A DNA stretch of 64,000 nt from Methylobacterium sp. E-066 (GCF_022829635.1 NZ_JAKSYO010000183.1:1-64000), one strand, 5' to 3'. Shown: positions 16,334-25,536, counted from the stretch's first letter. Notes: generated by a model not told the origin, from the sequence alone. Translations and numbers: made by a program.

Positions 16334-17125
16334 TCAGCTGCGGAACATCTGCGAGGTGGTGGAGAGCATCTGGTCGGCGGCGGTGACGACCTTCGAGTTC
16401 ATCTCGTAGGCCCGCTGCGCGGCGATCAGCGACGAGATCTCGGTGACGGCGTTGACGTTCGCTTCTTCCAGGTAGCTCTGCTGAAGGTTACCGAACCCTT
16501 CCGCCCCCGGCAGGCCGCTGATCGCCGGCCCGGAGGCCGCGGTCTCGATGAACAGGTTGTCGCCGATCGATTCGAGGCCGACCTTGTTGATGAAGCGCGA
16601 CAGCTGGAACTGGCCAAGCGCCTGTGGCGCGGTCTGCCCGGGGAGCGTCGCCTGGACGGCGCCGGTGGCGCTGATCGTCACCGCGGTCGCCGTCTGCGGC
16701 ACGGTGATCGCCGGGTCGAGCAGGTAGCCGTCCCGGGTGACGAGCTGGCCGGTGGCCGACAGGTCGAACGAGCCGTCCCGGGAATAGGCGGTGCGGCCGT
16801 CCGGCATCGTCACCCGGAAGAAGCCCTCGCCGCGGACCGCGACGTCGTAATCCTTTTCGGTCGAACTCAGGGTGCCCTGCGACATGACGCGGGCCGTGGA
16901 GGTCGTCTTCACGCCCGAGCCGAGGGCGAGGCCGGCGGGGAGCTGGGTGTTCTGCTCGGAGGTCGAGGAGCCGGCCCGGCGCAGGTTTTGGTAGAGCAGA
17001 TCCTGGAAGTGCACCTGCTGGCGCTTGTAGCCGGTGGTGCGCAGGTTCGCGATGTTGTTGGAGATGACCTGGACGTTGAGTTCCTGGGCCGCCATGCCGG
17101 TGGCGGCTGAGTAGAGGGCGCGCAT
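16334..17125 (-). CDS. flgG: flagellar distal rod protein FlgG
   Basis: The 263-residue product is the usual FlgG length. It starts 'MRALYSAATGMAAQELNVQV' followed by 'ISNNIANLRTTGYKR', the rod-protein signature. It ends 'EISSLIAAQRAYEMNSKVV' and 'ADQMLSTTSQM', the conserved C-terminal helix. FlgG polymerises as the distal rod. It lies 13 bases after flgF in the same operon. Confidence 0.97.
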   Translation of the reverse strand: MRALYSAATGMAAQELNVQVISNNIANLRTTGYKRQQVHFQDLLYQNLRRAGSSTSEQNTQLPAGLALGSGVKTTSTARVMSQGTLSSTEKDYDVAVRGEGFFRVTMPDGRTAYSRDGSFDLSATGQLVTRDGYLLDPAITVPQTATAVTISATGAVQATLPGQTAPQALGQFQLSRFINKVGLESIGDNLFIETAASGPAISGLPGAEGFGNLQQSYLEEANVNAVTEISSLIAAQRAYEMNSKVVTAADQMLSTTSQMFRS

Positions 17126-17138
17126 CGGTCAGGCCCCC

Positions 17139-17879
17139 TTAGGCGACGTCGGCGAGGCGGCGGATCGCCGTGCCCCGCAGGTCGTCGAGGCGGGTGATCA
17201 TGCTCGACACCATGGCGTAGGACCGGTTCACGTCCATCAGCCGGGTCATCTCGATGACGGGCCGCACGTTCGAGCGCTCGAGCGCACCGGATTCCACGCG
17301 GCCCTCGAGCCCGGCCGGGCGCGCGGGCTCCGGCGAGGCGTAGAGGTTGCCGCCCTCGTTGGTGAGCCGCTGCGGGTTGGCGAAGGTGACGAGCTTGATC
17401 TTGCCGCGGATGCCGAGATTGGTCGACACGGTGCCGTCGGTCCCGATCGTCAGCCCGGTCTCCTGCGGGTTAATGGTGATCGGGCCGCCATCGCCCGCCA
17501 CCTTGTAGCCGTCGCTGGTCACGAGGGCGCCGGTCGGGTCGATCTCGAAGGCGCCGTTGCGGGTGTAGCGCTCGCCCTGCGGCGACTGGACCGCGATGAA
17601 GGCCGAGCCCTTGACGGCGACGTTGAGCGGGTTGCCGGTCTGCTCGATCGGCCCCTGGCCCAGGTCCAGCGTGGTGCCCTGGTCGATGACGTAGGAGAGC
17701 CGCCGGTCGGGCCGGGCGAAGGAATCCGCGCTCGCCACCGGCATCAGGTATTCCTGGAAACGCGTGCTCCGGCCCTTGAAGCCGGAGGTCGACACGTTCG
17801 CCATGTTGTTGGAGATCACGTCCAGCTCGCGCTGGAGCGCCATCTGGCTCGACACGCCGACGAAGAGGGCATTCTGCAT
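17139..17879 (-). CDS. flgF: flagellar proximal rod protein FlgF
   Basis: From ATG 17879 the product is 246 residues, starting 'MQNALFVGVSSQMALQREL' and 'ISNNMANVSTSGFKGR', which match FlgF. The C-terminus 'VRPVIEMTRLMDVNRSYAMV' is the rod-type helix, less canonical than in FlgG. It is the first gene of the leftward flagellar operon and diverges from fliL. An upstream in-frame start adds 15 residues of non-family sequence and was rejected. Confidence 0.95.
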   Translation of the reverse strand: MQNALFVGVSSQMALQRELDVISNNMANVSTSGFKGRSTRFQEYLMPVASADSFARPDRRLSYVIDQGTTLDLGQGPIEQTGNPLNVAVKGSAFIAVQSPQGERYTRNGAFEIDPTGALVTSDGYKVAGDGGPITINPQETGLTIGTDGTVSTNLGIRGKIKLVTFANPQRLTNEGGNLYASPEPARPAGLEGRVESGALERSNVRPVIEMTRLMDVNRSYAMVSSMITRLDDLRGTAIRRLADVA

Positions 17880-18136
17880 CGTGGACTCTGACACTCGCGT
17901 GCCGCGGTGGCGGCAACGATCCATTCAGCATCCGCTGTGCCAACACCCGAAAAACCGATTTTGCGTGCAAGTGTAAGGATTTGCGCGCGGGTCCGGTAAC
18001 CCTTCTGACAGGCCGGAGCTGCGCGGCGGCAATCCTGGCCCGGCAGGATTTGCCCGCTTAACGACACGTTAACCGTAATGCTTCGATATCCGAGGATACC
18101 TGGCACGCGGATATCCGCGATAGAGCATTATTTCCC
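17880..18136. promoter_or_regulatory. divergent flagellar promoter region
   Basis: This 257-base region separates flgF (leftward) from fliL (rightward) and must hold both promoters. It contains local A+T-rich parts near 18060-18135, including a GGATATCCGCGATAGAGC stretch. No consensus promoter can be assigned with confidence. Confidence 0.5.
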
Positions 18137-18712
18137 ATGGCCAAGAAGCCCAAGAAGGCCGCCGAAGACGGTGAGGCCGGCGCCGATGCCGCCCCCAAGA
18201 GCAAGAAGAAGCTCATCATTATCGCTGCCGCCGCCGCTCTGCTGGTGGTCGGCGGCGGGGGCGCCTTCATGATGATGGGCCAAGGCGGCAACGCCGAAGG
18301 CAGGGAGGCGGCCGCCGGGGGCGGCGGTCATGGCGGGGGGCATGGTGGCGGCGGGCATGGCGGGGATGCCGCCAAGGGCGTCGGCCCCGACGGCAAGAAG
18401 CCGATCGTGTTCGTCGAGCTGCGCGAGATGCTGCTGAACCTCAGCCCGGACATGCCGCAGGAGAAAGCCAAGTACGCCAAGCTGCGGCTCGCCCTCGAAC
18501 TCAAGGATTCCGGGGTCGAGGACGAGGTAAAGCCCCTGATGCCGCGCATCGAGGACACCCTCCAGGTCTACATGCGCGAGCTGCGCGTGAGCGACCTCAC
18601 CGGCTCGGTCGGCCTCTATCGGCTGCGCGAGGAGCTGCTGCGGCGGGTCAATGTCGCCGTCTACCCCGCCAAGGTCGAGGCGGTGCTGTTCAAGGACGTG
18701 ATCGTCCAGTGA
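18137..18712 (+). CDS. fliL: flagellar basal body-associated protein FliL
   Basis: The 191-residue protein has a charged cytoplasmic start, one membrane helix (about residues 26-48) and a periplasmic FliL domain ending 'VNVAVYPAKVEAVLFKDVIVQ' (split). FliL surrounds the stator and supports torque. Between helix and domain is a Gly/His-rich linker (about residues 60-76). It is the first gene of fliL-fliM-DUF6468-motE-like. Confidence 0.93.
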   Translation: MAKKPKKAAEDGEAGADAAPKSKKKLIIIAAAAALLVVGGGGAFMMMGQGGNAEGREAAAGGGGHGGGHGGGGHGGDAAKGVGPDGKKPIVFVELREMLLNLSPDMPQEKAKYAKLRLALELKDSGVEDEVKPLMPRIEDTLQVYMRELRVSDLTGSVGLYRLREELLRRVNVAVYPAKVEAVLFKDVIVQ

Positions 18713-18767
18713 CTCAACCGATGACCCTGTCGGTCGCCACCAACCAGGCCTTGAGCGGACGCGCCTG

Positions 18768-19982
18768 ATGGAACCCGAGGACGAACTTCCCGAAGACGAT
18801 TGGTCGGCCGCCCTTCTGGAGCAGGGCGCCGAGGGCGGCGACACGTCGCTCGCCGAGGAATGGGGCGCGGCGCTCGCCGAGCAGGGCACCACGCGCAACG
18901 CCGGAGACGTCGCCGCCGAATGGGCGACGATGATCGAGGACGGGGAGAGCGACAACCTCCCCGAGCTCGCCGGCAACGACCGGGTGCTGAACCAGGACGA
19001 GATTGACGGCGTCCTCGGCTTCTCCATGCGCGAACTCTCGGCCTCTGGGGCCGGGGGCGTTCAGGCCATCGTCGACTCGGGCGTCGTCCAGTACGAACGC
19101 CTGCCGATGCTGGAGATCGTCTTCGACCGGATGATCCGGTTGCTGTCGACCTCCCTGCGCAACCTGTTCCAGGACAACGTCGAGGTGACGCTGGACAACA
19201 TCACCTCGGTGCGGTTCGGCGACTATCTCAACGCGATCCCGCTGCCGACCCTGCTGGGCGTGTTCCGCGCGGAGCAATGGGAGAATTCCGGCCTCGTCAC
19301 GGTCGATTCCAACCTCGCCTACGCGACCTTCGACCTCCTGCTCGGGGGCAAGCGCGGCGGCTCGTCGAGCCGCCTCGACGGCCGGCCGTTCACGTCGATC
19401 GAGATGACGCTGGTGCGCCGGCTGGTGGAGATCATCCTGGGCGACCTGGAGCAGTCGTTCCAGCCGCTCTCGCCCGTGACCTTCGACATCGACCGGATCG
19501 AGACCAACCCGCGCTTCGCCACCATCACGCGGCCCGGCAATGCCGCGATCCTGATCAGCCTGCGCCTCGACGTCGACGGGCGCGGCGGCATGCTGCAGAT
19601 CCTGTTTCCCTACGCGACCATCGAGCCGATCCGGGAGCTGCTGACCCAGAGCTTCATGGGCGAGAAGCTCGGCCGCGACCACGTCTGGGAGGGCCACCTC
19701 GCCACCGAGATCTGGCAGGCCGATGTGACCATGCAGGCGGTGCTGCACGAGATGATGCTGCCGCTCAAGCAGGTGATGCGCCTCAAGGTCGGCGACACCC
19801 TGATGTTCGATGCCAAGCCCTCCGACCTGATCGCCGTGCGCTGCGGCGACTGGGCGCTGACCCAGGGGCGGATCGGCCAGGTCGATGGCAACATCGCCGT
19901 CCAGGTCACGCGGCCCCTGCGCCGCTCGCGCACGACCATCCAGGCCTACGAGGCCTCGATGAACAGCCATTCCGATGTTTAG
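18768..19982 (+). CDS. fliM: flagellar motor switch protein FliM with N-terminal repeats
   Basis: The 404-residue protein carries the CheY-binding motif as 'VLNQDEIDGVLGF' at about residues 73-85, not at the very N-terminus as usual. A middle FliM domain follows ('YERLPMLEIVFDRMIRLLST') and a C-terminal SpoA-type domain ends it. Before the motif lie three repeats centred on Trp12, Trp32 and Trp52: 'DDWSAALLEQG', 'EEWGAALAEQG' and 'AEWATMIEDG'. FliM builds the switch ring with FliG and FliN. The repeats resemble the 'DDLWAEALSEQ' segment of E. coli FliN. Confidence 0.93.
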   Translation: MEPEDELPEDDWSAALLEQGAEGGDTSLAEEWGAALAEQGTTRNAGDVAAEWATMIEDGESDNLPELAGNDRVLNQDEIDGVLGFSMRELSASGAGGVQAIVDSGVVQYERLPMLEIVFDRMIRLLSTSLRNLFQDNVEVTLDNITSVRFGDYLNAIPLPTLLGVFRAEQWENSGLVTVDSNLAYATFDLLLGGKRGGSSSRLDGRPFTSIEMTLVRRLVEIILGDLEQSFQPLSPVTFDIDRIETNPRFATITRPGNAAILISLRLDVDGRGGMLQILFPYATIEPIRELLTQSFMGEKLGRDHVWEGHLATEIWQADVTMQAVLHEMMLPLKQVMRLKVGDTLMFDAKPSDLIAVRCGDWALTQGRIGQVDGNIAVQVTRPLRRSRTTIQAYEASMNSHSDV

Positions 19983-19997
19983 CGTGCGGTCCCGATC

Positions 19998-20501
19998 ATG
20001 AGTCTCTTCGTCACGCTCGCCGCCGACATTCTGGTCGCGGTCCTGCTCGCGGCCACGATCGTCACGTGCCTGCGCCTGTCGCGGCGGATCAGCCAGCTCA
20101 AGGGTGACGAGGCGGCGTTGCGCCAGACCATCGGCGACCTGATGGTCGCCACCGGCACGGCCGAGCGCGCCATCGCGGGTCTCCGTTCGGCGATCGACGA
20201 CGGCGACCGCACCCTCACCACCCGGATCGAGGCGGCCACCGCCCGCTCCGCCGAGCTGGCCGCGCAGGTCGAGGCCGGGGAAACCGTGGTGATGCGCATC
20301 GGCGCGATCGTCGCGCAGATGCGGGCCGTGCCGGTCCGGGCCGAGCCGCCGCCGGCCCCGCGGCCTGCGCCAGAGCCCGAGCTACCCGCCGTCCGCTCCG
20401 AGCCCACGAGCCCGAACGGTGAACGCCTCGGTGCCGCCGCAGCGGCCGCCCTGGCGATGAGCGAGCGCGCCCTGGCCCGCGTGCGGGCGCGCGCCGCGTG
20501 A
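19998..20501 (+). CDS. DUF6468 domain flagellar-operon protein
   Basis: The 167-residue protein has one N-terminal membrane helix ('TLAADILVAVLLAATIVTCL'), a helical coiled-coil middle and a Pro/Ala-rich linker. It matches my memory of DUF6468 proteins found between fliM and a motE-like gene in alphaproteobacterial flagellar operons. The molecular role is not known. Its stop overlaps the next start (GTGA). Confidence 0.75.
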   Translation: MSLFVTLAADILVAVLLAATIVTCLRLSRRISQLKGDEAALRQTIGDLMVATGTAERAIAGLRSAIDDGDRTLTTRIEAATARSAELAAQVEAGETVVMRIGAIVAQMRAVPVRAEPPPAPRPAPEPELPAVRSEPTSPNGERLGAAAAAALAMSERALARVRARAA

Positions 20502-21352
20502 CCGGCGTCCCAGCCCCAAAAATCCCGCCGGCGCCCAAAGCCGTCCCGAAGGCACCGCGCCCGGCCGCCACGGCCCTGCGCCGCTCGCGCCTGAAGCCGG
20601 TGCGGCCGGTGCGGCTGCGCCTGATCGATGCCGTGGCGATCGCGGCCGGCGGCCTGCTGCTGCTCAAGCTGCTCACCCTGGCGCAGGTCGGCATGCCGGG
20701 GGTCGGAACCCTGCCCGAATACGGCCGGGCGGTGGCCCGGGCGCGCACCGGCTACGAGCCGCCCGACCCCGTCACCACCGGCTCGGTCGGGGCCAAGGAG
20801 GAGGCGCCCGCGGCGCCGGCGGAAAAACCGCCGGAGATGCCCGCCCCCGATCCGGCCAAGGCGGCCTCCGGCTCGCCCACCGAGCGCGCGCTCCTGGAAA
20901 AGCTCGGCGCCCGGCGCGACGCGCTGCGCCAGAAGAACGACGAGCTGGAACTGCGCGAGAAGATGCTCAACGAGGCCGAGCGCAAGCTCGAGACCGGGCT
21001 GGGCGACCTCAAGCAGGCGGAGGAGAAAGTCGATACGGCCGCCAAGGCCCGCGAGGAGGCCGAGAAGCAGGGGCTGAAGAACATCGTCACGATGTACGAG
21101 TCGATGAAGCCGAAGGATGCCGCCCGGGTGTTCGACCGCCTGGGCCAGGACGTGCTGGTGCCGATCGTCCTGGCCATGAACCCCCGCAAGATGTCCGAGA
21201 TCCTGGCGGTGATGCAGCCCGATACGGCCGAACGCCTGACCGTGACGCTCGCCAACCGCGCCCGCGGCGTCGGCGCTGTCCAGGCGCAGGCCGGTGCGGG
21301 CCTGCCGGCGAACGAATTGCCGGCGATCGATCCGGGTCCGGTAGGCCGGTAA
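20498..21352 (+). CDS. MotE-family flagellar protein with MgtE N-terminal-like domain
   Basis: The 284-residue protein has a basic Pro-rich start and one membrane helix ('LIDAVAIAAGGLLLLKLLTL', about residues 43-62). A linker is followed by a coiled coil (about residues 130-195) and an MgtE-N-like C-terminal part ('NIVTMYESMKPKDAARVFDRL', split). This layout matches MotE, a periplasmic chaperone of MotC in Rhizobiaceae. It overlaps the DUF6468 gene by 4 bases and closes the fliL operon. Confidence 0.78.
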   Translation: MTGVPAPKIPPAPKAVPKAPRPAATALRRSRLKPVRPVRLRLIDAVAIAAGGLLLLKLLTLAQVGMPGVGTLPEYGRAVARARTGYEPPDPVTTGSVGAKEEAPAAPAEKPPEMPAPDPAKAASGSPTERALLEKLGARRDALRQKNDELELREKMLNEAERKLETGLGDLKQAEEKVDTAAKAREEAEKQGLKNIVTMYESMKPKDAARVFDRLGQDVLVPIVLAMNPRKMSEILAVMQPDTAERLTVTLANRARGVGAVQAQAGAGLPANELPAIDPGPVGR

Positions 21353-21373
21353 GGGGGCGACGCCCGGTCCCGC

Positions 21374-22273
21374 TCAGGCCGCGCCCTCCGCGGCCGTGCC
21401 GGCGCCGATCCGCCAGCCGAGGGTCGATCCCGCGGCGGCCAGCAGGATCGCGGCGATGCCGAGCCACTGCATGAATGCCAGGTGATGATCGAAGGCGAGG
21501 CGATCGACCAGAATCGCGACGATCGGATAGATGAACGACAGCGCGCCGGTCAGGCTCGTGGGTAGCTTCTGGATGGCGCCGTACAGGAGGCTATACATCA
21601 CGCCGGTATGGACCACGCCGATCGCGACGAGCCAGAGCCAGTCGATGGCCGTACCGGGCAGCGCCGCGACATCCGCCCATGGGGCCAGCATGACGATGCC
21701 GACCGCGACCTGGATCAGCGCGATCAGATGCGGCGGCACGCCGTTCAGCGCCTTCGCGACGATCGCGGCGAGCGCATAGAGGAACGCGGCCGTGAGCGCG
21801 AAGACGATGCCGAGCGTGTAGTTGCCGGCCTCGCCTCCGGATTCGGGGTGTGCCTCGACGATGGCGAGCATGCCGGCGAAGGCGAGGACGAGCCATGCCA
21901 GCTTCGCGATGCTCGGACGCTCCTTGATCACCACGATGCCCAGAGCCACCAGCATGAACGGCTGGGTGTTGTAGACGGCGGTCGCGATCGCGATCGAGGC
22001 GAGCGGATAGGCGGCGAACAGGAAGAGCCAGTTGGCGACGATCGCCACGCCTCCGAGGGCCGCGAGCGCGAACTGGCGCCCCGTGATGAGCCCGGGCCTT
22101 AGAAAGCCGAAGGCTGCGCAGATGAGCAGGAGCGTCACGGCGCCGAACGCGCAGCGCCAGAATACGACAGTCGCGAGCGGCTGTTTCGACATCACGACGA
22201 ACAGGCCGATCGTCCCTGAAATCGCCATGGCGGCGCTCATCTCCACGACGCCGCGTGTTCTGGTCTCGATCAT
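21374..22273 (-). CDS. EamA/DMT family transporter
   Basis: The 299-residue protein has about ten hydrophobic segments arranged as two EamA repeats. The first begins 'MSAAMAISGTIGLFVVMSKQ' and the second begins near 'YTLGIVFALTAAFLYALAAI'. Members export amino acids or metabolites. An Lrp-type regulator diverges from it 126 bases away, the common arrangement for an amino-acid exporter and its regulator. Met12 and Met16 are alternative starts. Confidence 0.88.
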   Translation of the reverse strand: MIETRTRGVVEMSAAMAISGTIGLFVVMSKQPLATVVFWRCAFGAVTLLLICAAFGFLRPGLITGRQFALAALGGVAIVANWLFLFAAYPLASIAIATAVYNTQPFMLVALGIVVIKERPSIAKLAWLVLAFAGMLAIVEAHPESGGEAGNYTLGIVFALTAAFLYALAAIVAKALNGVPPHLIALIQVAVGIVMLAPWADVAALPGTAIDWLWLVAIGVVHTGVMYSLLYGAIQKLPTSLTGALSFIYPIVAILVDRLAFDHHLAFMQWLGIAAILLAAAGSTLGWRIGAGTAAEGAA

Positions 22274-22399
22274 GCCGCCCTCGCCTGCCTGGATCCGACG
22301 GTTCCATTGTCGGGTGGCGGACGACGGCGATCCATGTGTAGTGTGAGGCGCTAACGGCTATTCTCCTCCGCATGTTCGGCAAAAGCGCCGTCCTGCCTC

Positions 22400-22852
22400 A
22401 TGGCGTCTGACATGCTCGATGACATCGACCGGCGCATCCTCACGGTTCTGGCCGGCGATGCGCGCCAATCGCTGAAGGATCTGGCCGCTCGGGTCGGCTT
22501 GTCCTCACCCAGCACATCGGAACGGCTGAAGCGCCTGGAAGAACGCGGGGTCATTCGCGGCTTCACCCTGGACATCGATCCGGCCGCGCTCGGCTATTCG
22601 CTTCAGGCGTTGGTGCGCATCCGTCCGCTGCCCGGAAAGCTCCACGTGGTTCAGCGGCTGATCGAGGACCTGCCCGAAATCGTGGAATGCGATAAGGTGA
22701 CGGGCGAAGATTGTTTCTTCGCGCGGCTCCACGTGCGCACGATCGGCGATCTCGACGGGATACTGGACCGCATCGCCGACAAAGCTGAAACCAACACCGC
22801 CATCGTGAAGGCCCAACCAGTCCGCCGGCGTCTGCTGCCGTTGGATCGCTAG
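22400..22852 (+). CDS. Lrp/AsnC family transcriptional regulator
   Basis: The 150-residue protein has the Lrp winged helix 'DDIDRRILTVLAGDARQSLKDLAARVGLSSPSTSERLKRLEERGVI' (residues about 5-50) and a C-terminal RAM domain. It is divergent from the EamA exporter and likely controls it in response to an amino acid. The 126-base gap between them should contain the operator. Confidence 0.92.
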   Translation: MASDMLDDIDRRILTVLAGDARQSLKDLAARVGLSSPSTSERLKRLEERGVIRGFTLDIDPAALGYSLQALVRIRPLPGKLHVVQRLIEDLPEIVECDKVTGEDCFFARLHVRTIGDLDGILDRIADKAETNTAIVKAQPVRRRLLPLDR

Positions 22853-22901
22853 AGCGCTCGCCGCCGAAGCGGTATCCACTTCGTCGGCGGGCGAGCGCTC
22901 T
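22851..22901. terminator. bidirectional terminator-like hairpin
   Basis: AGAGCGCTCGC (22851-22861) pairs exactly with 22891-22901, and an inner bulged stem extends the hairpin around GGTATCCA. It overlaps the stops of the convergent Lrp and acyltransferase genes, the typical place for a shared terminator. Confidence 0.6.
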
Positions 22902-24072
22902 AAGCGGAGGCGCGCATCACAGCCTCATGTCCGCTCTTCGCTCGAAGAGCGGATCTCAGCCCACTCAGAAGTCTCAAGAATGGCCGCTCCAGCCACCTTT
23001 CGATGGCGTAGGCCACAATGATCATGAGGACACTGAAGAGTGCGAGCGCAAAGGAAAACAGGATCGGTCTTCCAGACAAGGTAAGGTAAAGATCGGCAAC
23101 GAGCGTGCATAAAAGCGGCACGTGAATGAGATAGAGCGGGAACGAGATCGCACCGAGAAATTCTCCGGTCCGCCCTGAAAGGGCAGCGGCAATCGGACCT
23201 GAGCGCATGCAGCCGTAGACCACGAGCACAGCCGCAATCGGGTAGAGCAGCCCGCCGCGGAATTGGGGTGTGAAGGCGGTCGGCAGCCAATCGAGACCGA
23301 GCAATTTCATCGACGCAATACTTTGCGAGCCGAGGATCAGTCCCACGATCAGTGCGGAGATGGGGAACACAGTCGGGAGGCGGCCTGAAGCCCAAGCTTC
23401 GCGTAAGACGATGCCCAGGACAAAGCATTCATATTCGTACTTTCCAGCAATGATGACGACTAATGCAAGAAAGAACGTGAAACATAGCCTGACATGGGCG
23501 GTTTTGAATAGGCATACTGCGAAGCATGCGAACGAGCCGAGTAATTCCGGCCGCATGGTCCAGAGGGCATTGTTGAAGAACGAGCCTCCGGACAGAAAGA
23601 TATCGAGCAAGCCATCGTAGACGGCAGAAATCGGCCCTGGAATGACGTCTTGATATGTCCATCGCAGCCATGGGCTCATCGAAAGGGATGACGCTTCCGT
23701 AGCCGAGGTCGGGTACAAGCTGAGCAGCAACCAGCCTATAAGCGCGCTGACCGTTGCCGGGATGGCAAGCCGCAAATACCGAATGCCCGCATCGATCCAG
23801 AGAGGATCGGATTTTCGCAGCGTGGCATGGGTCACCACGAACCCGCTCAAGACAAAGAAAATCGAAACGGCGAACGTTCCGTTCCAGAAGACGGAGAGGG
23901 GCGTGTATGCGATCCAGGCGGTGTTTTGTTCCTGTTCCGCGACCAGCTCCGGGCTAAAAGCCGACAGGATGTGAAAGGCGACGACGCTGATGGCCGCGAC
24001 GCCTCGTAGGCCATCCAGTTGCTGAAGTCTCTGTCCCAATAGTGTACTCTCGCCGAGTCTGATCGGGCTCAT
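22900..24072 (-). CDS. acyltransferase family 3 membrane protein
   Basis: The 390-residue protein has about ten membrane helices and the family motifs 'QLDGLRGVAAISVVAFHI' (catalytic His in the first helix) and 'SIFFVLSGFVVTHATLRK' near residue 75. Such enzymes acylate surface sugars such as O-antigen, Nod factors or peptidoglycan. It is convergent with the Lrp gene. G+C is visibly lower than its neighbours. The 167 bases upstream (24073-24239) hold no gene. Confidence 0.88.
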   Translation of the reverse strand: MSPIRLGESTLLGQRLQQLDGLRGVAAISVVAFHILSAFSPELVAEQEQNTAWIAYTPLSVFWNGTFAVSIFFVLSGFVVTHATLRKSDPLWIDAGIRYLRLAIPATVSALIGWLLLSLYPTSATEASSLSMSPWLRWTYQDVIPGPISAVYDGLLDIFLSGGSFFNNALWTMRPELLGSFACFAVCLFKTAHVRLCFTFFLALVVIIAGKYEYECFVLGIVLREAWASGRLPTVFPISALIVGLILGSQSIASMKLLGLDWLPTAFTPQFRGGLLYPIAAVLVVYGCMRSGPIAAALSGRTGEFLGAISFPLYLIHVPLLCTLVADLYLTLSGRPILFSFALALFSVLMIIVAYAIERWLERPFLRLLSGLRSALRAKSGHEAVMRASA

Positions 24073-24239
24073 TGTACGGAAATGTCTTACCCTGCGTCAA
24101 ACTTTGAACTGGAATGCCAAAGCTTGCCGGGATCTGCAGCATGATGCTGAATTCATAAAATCAACTTAAAATAGGCCTCGCTTGAAGCCAGCAGTCTGCT
24201 TTGTATGTTTCAGGTTAAGAATTTCCCCGCCGCGCAATC

Positions 24240-25532
24240 TCACATCTGTCCGATCCCGGCGACCACCTCTCCCAAGCCCGGTCGCCCCTCGGGATCGGCC
24301 TGCAGGCACGCCTCCACCAAAACCCGCAATCCGTCCGGCGCCGCGTCGCAGCGGTCGAGCAACTCGCCGAGCAGGATCCCGACGGCCCGTACCTCGATCC
24401 GCCGCAGCGCTGCGCCCTCGTCACCGGCAGGCAGCGCCGAGGCGGCGCCGAAATCGCTGAGCACGGCTGCGCCGGTCTCGGCATCCCACAGCGTGTTGTG
24501 GGCGTAGACATCGCCGTGCAGCAGGCCGCGCCCGTGCAGATGGGCCACGGCTTCCGCCACGGCGCGGGCGATCCGCAGGGCCTTTTCTGCGTCGAGCTTG
24601 AGCGCGGGGTGGTAGACATCGCGGCTGCAGCTCGCGAGGCTCGGCGGGCCGGCCAGCACGCGCCACTGCGCCGGCAGCAGCCGGAGCAGCAGCCCCTGCG
24701 CGCCGTCGGGATGGTCCACGAGCCGGCCGAGGGCGCCGGTGAGGGCCGGATGGGTGCCGGCGGCGAGGCAGGCTTCCATCTCGCGCTCCGGCAGGCCGTC
24801 GCTGGTCATCGCGCCCTTGAACAGCTTGAGCGCCACCGCCTGCGGGCCGGACGGTCCGCGCCAGAGCGCCCGGTGGACCCGGCCCGAGGCCCCCTCCCCG
24901 AGCAGGTCGCCGACCTCCAGCGCCGACCATGGCACGGGCGTCGACGGGGTAGGCTCCGTGACGGGCTCGGCGGGATTACCCGCATAGGAAATCCAGGCGA
25001 GGCGCGGCAGGCGCGCCAGCCAGGGCGGCAGGGCGTCGAGCCGGTTGCAGGACAGGCGGATCAGCTCGAGATTGTTCGCACCGGCGAGGCTCTGGGGCAG
25101 GCGCGCGATCCGGTTGCCCGCCAGCATCAGCTTCTGCAGCAGCGGGCGCTCGCCGAGGGCGTCCGGCAGGGTCTCGATCGCGTTGTCGGTGAGGGTGAGC
25201 CAGCGCAGGTCGCGCGGCAGCGCCTCCCCCGGCACCTCCTGGATGCCGCAGCCGCGGAAGCCGAGCTGGCTGAGCGTCGGGCAATCGCCCAGGACCGGCG
25301 GCAGGCGCTCGAACCGGTTACCGGAGGCGAACAGCACCCGCAGGTGGTTCAGGCGGCCGAGATCATCCGGCAGGTCGGTGAAGCCGCCCCGGCCGAGATC
25401 CAGCACCTCCAGGGTGTCGGCGAGGCCAAAGATCGCGCGGGGAAATTCGGCGAGCCCGTCGGGCAGCCGCAGCTCCCGTGCGCCCACAAGATCGCCGCGC
25501 CGCAGGGCGGCGAGGGTTTTGGTTCGGTCCAA
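24240..25532 (-). CDS. leucine-rich repeat protein kinase
   Basis: The 430-residue protein joins about seven leucine-rich repeats (residues 17-185, of the 'LPxxLGxLxxLRxLxLxxN' type) to a Hanks-type kinase domain (about 205-430). Kinase motifs are 'GEGASGRV' (212-219), Lys236 in 'VALKLFK', catalytic loop 'HGDVYAHN' (Asp341, Asn346) and 'DFG' (360-362). The loop has HGD in place of HRD. It has no membrane helix, so it is cytoplasmic. It starts at TTG 4 bases after the DUF1192 gene. Confidence 0.85.
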   Translation of the reverse strand: MDRTKTLAALRRGDLVGARELRLPDGLAEFPRAIFGLADTLEVLDLGRGGFTDLPDDLGRLNHLRVLFASGNRFERLPPVLGDCPTLSQLGFRGCGIQEVPGEALPRDLRWLTLTDNAIETLPDALGERPLLQKLMLAGNRIARLPQSLAGANNLELIRLSCNRLDALPPWLARLPRLAWISYAGNPAEPVTEPTPSTPVPWSALEVGDLLGEGASGRVHRALWRGPSGPQAVALKLFKGAMTSDGLPEREMEACLAAGTHPALTGALGRLVDHPDGAQGLLLRLLPAQWRVLAGPPSLASCSRDVYHPALKLDAEKALRIARAVAEAVAHLHGRGLLHGDVYAHNTLWDAETGAAVLSDFGAASALPAGDEGAALRRIEVRAVGILLGELLDRCDAAPDGLRVLVEACLQADPEGRPGLGEVVAGIGQM

Positions 25533-25536
25533 GGTG

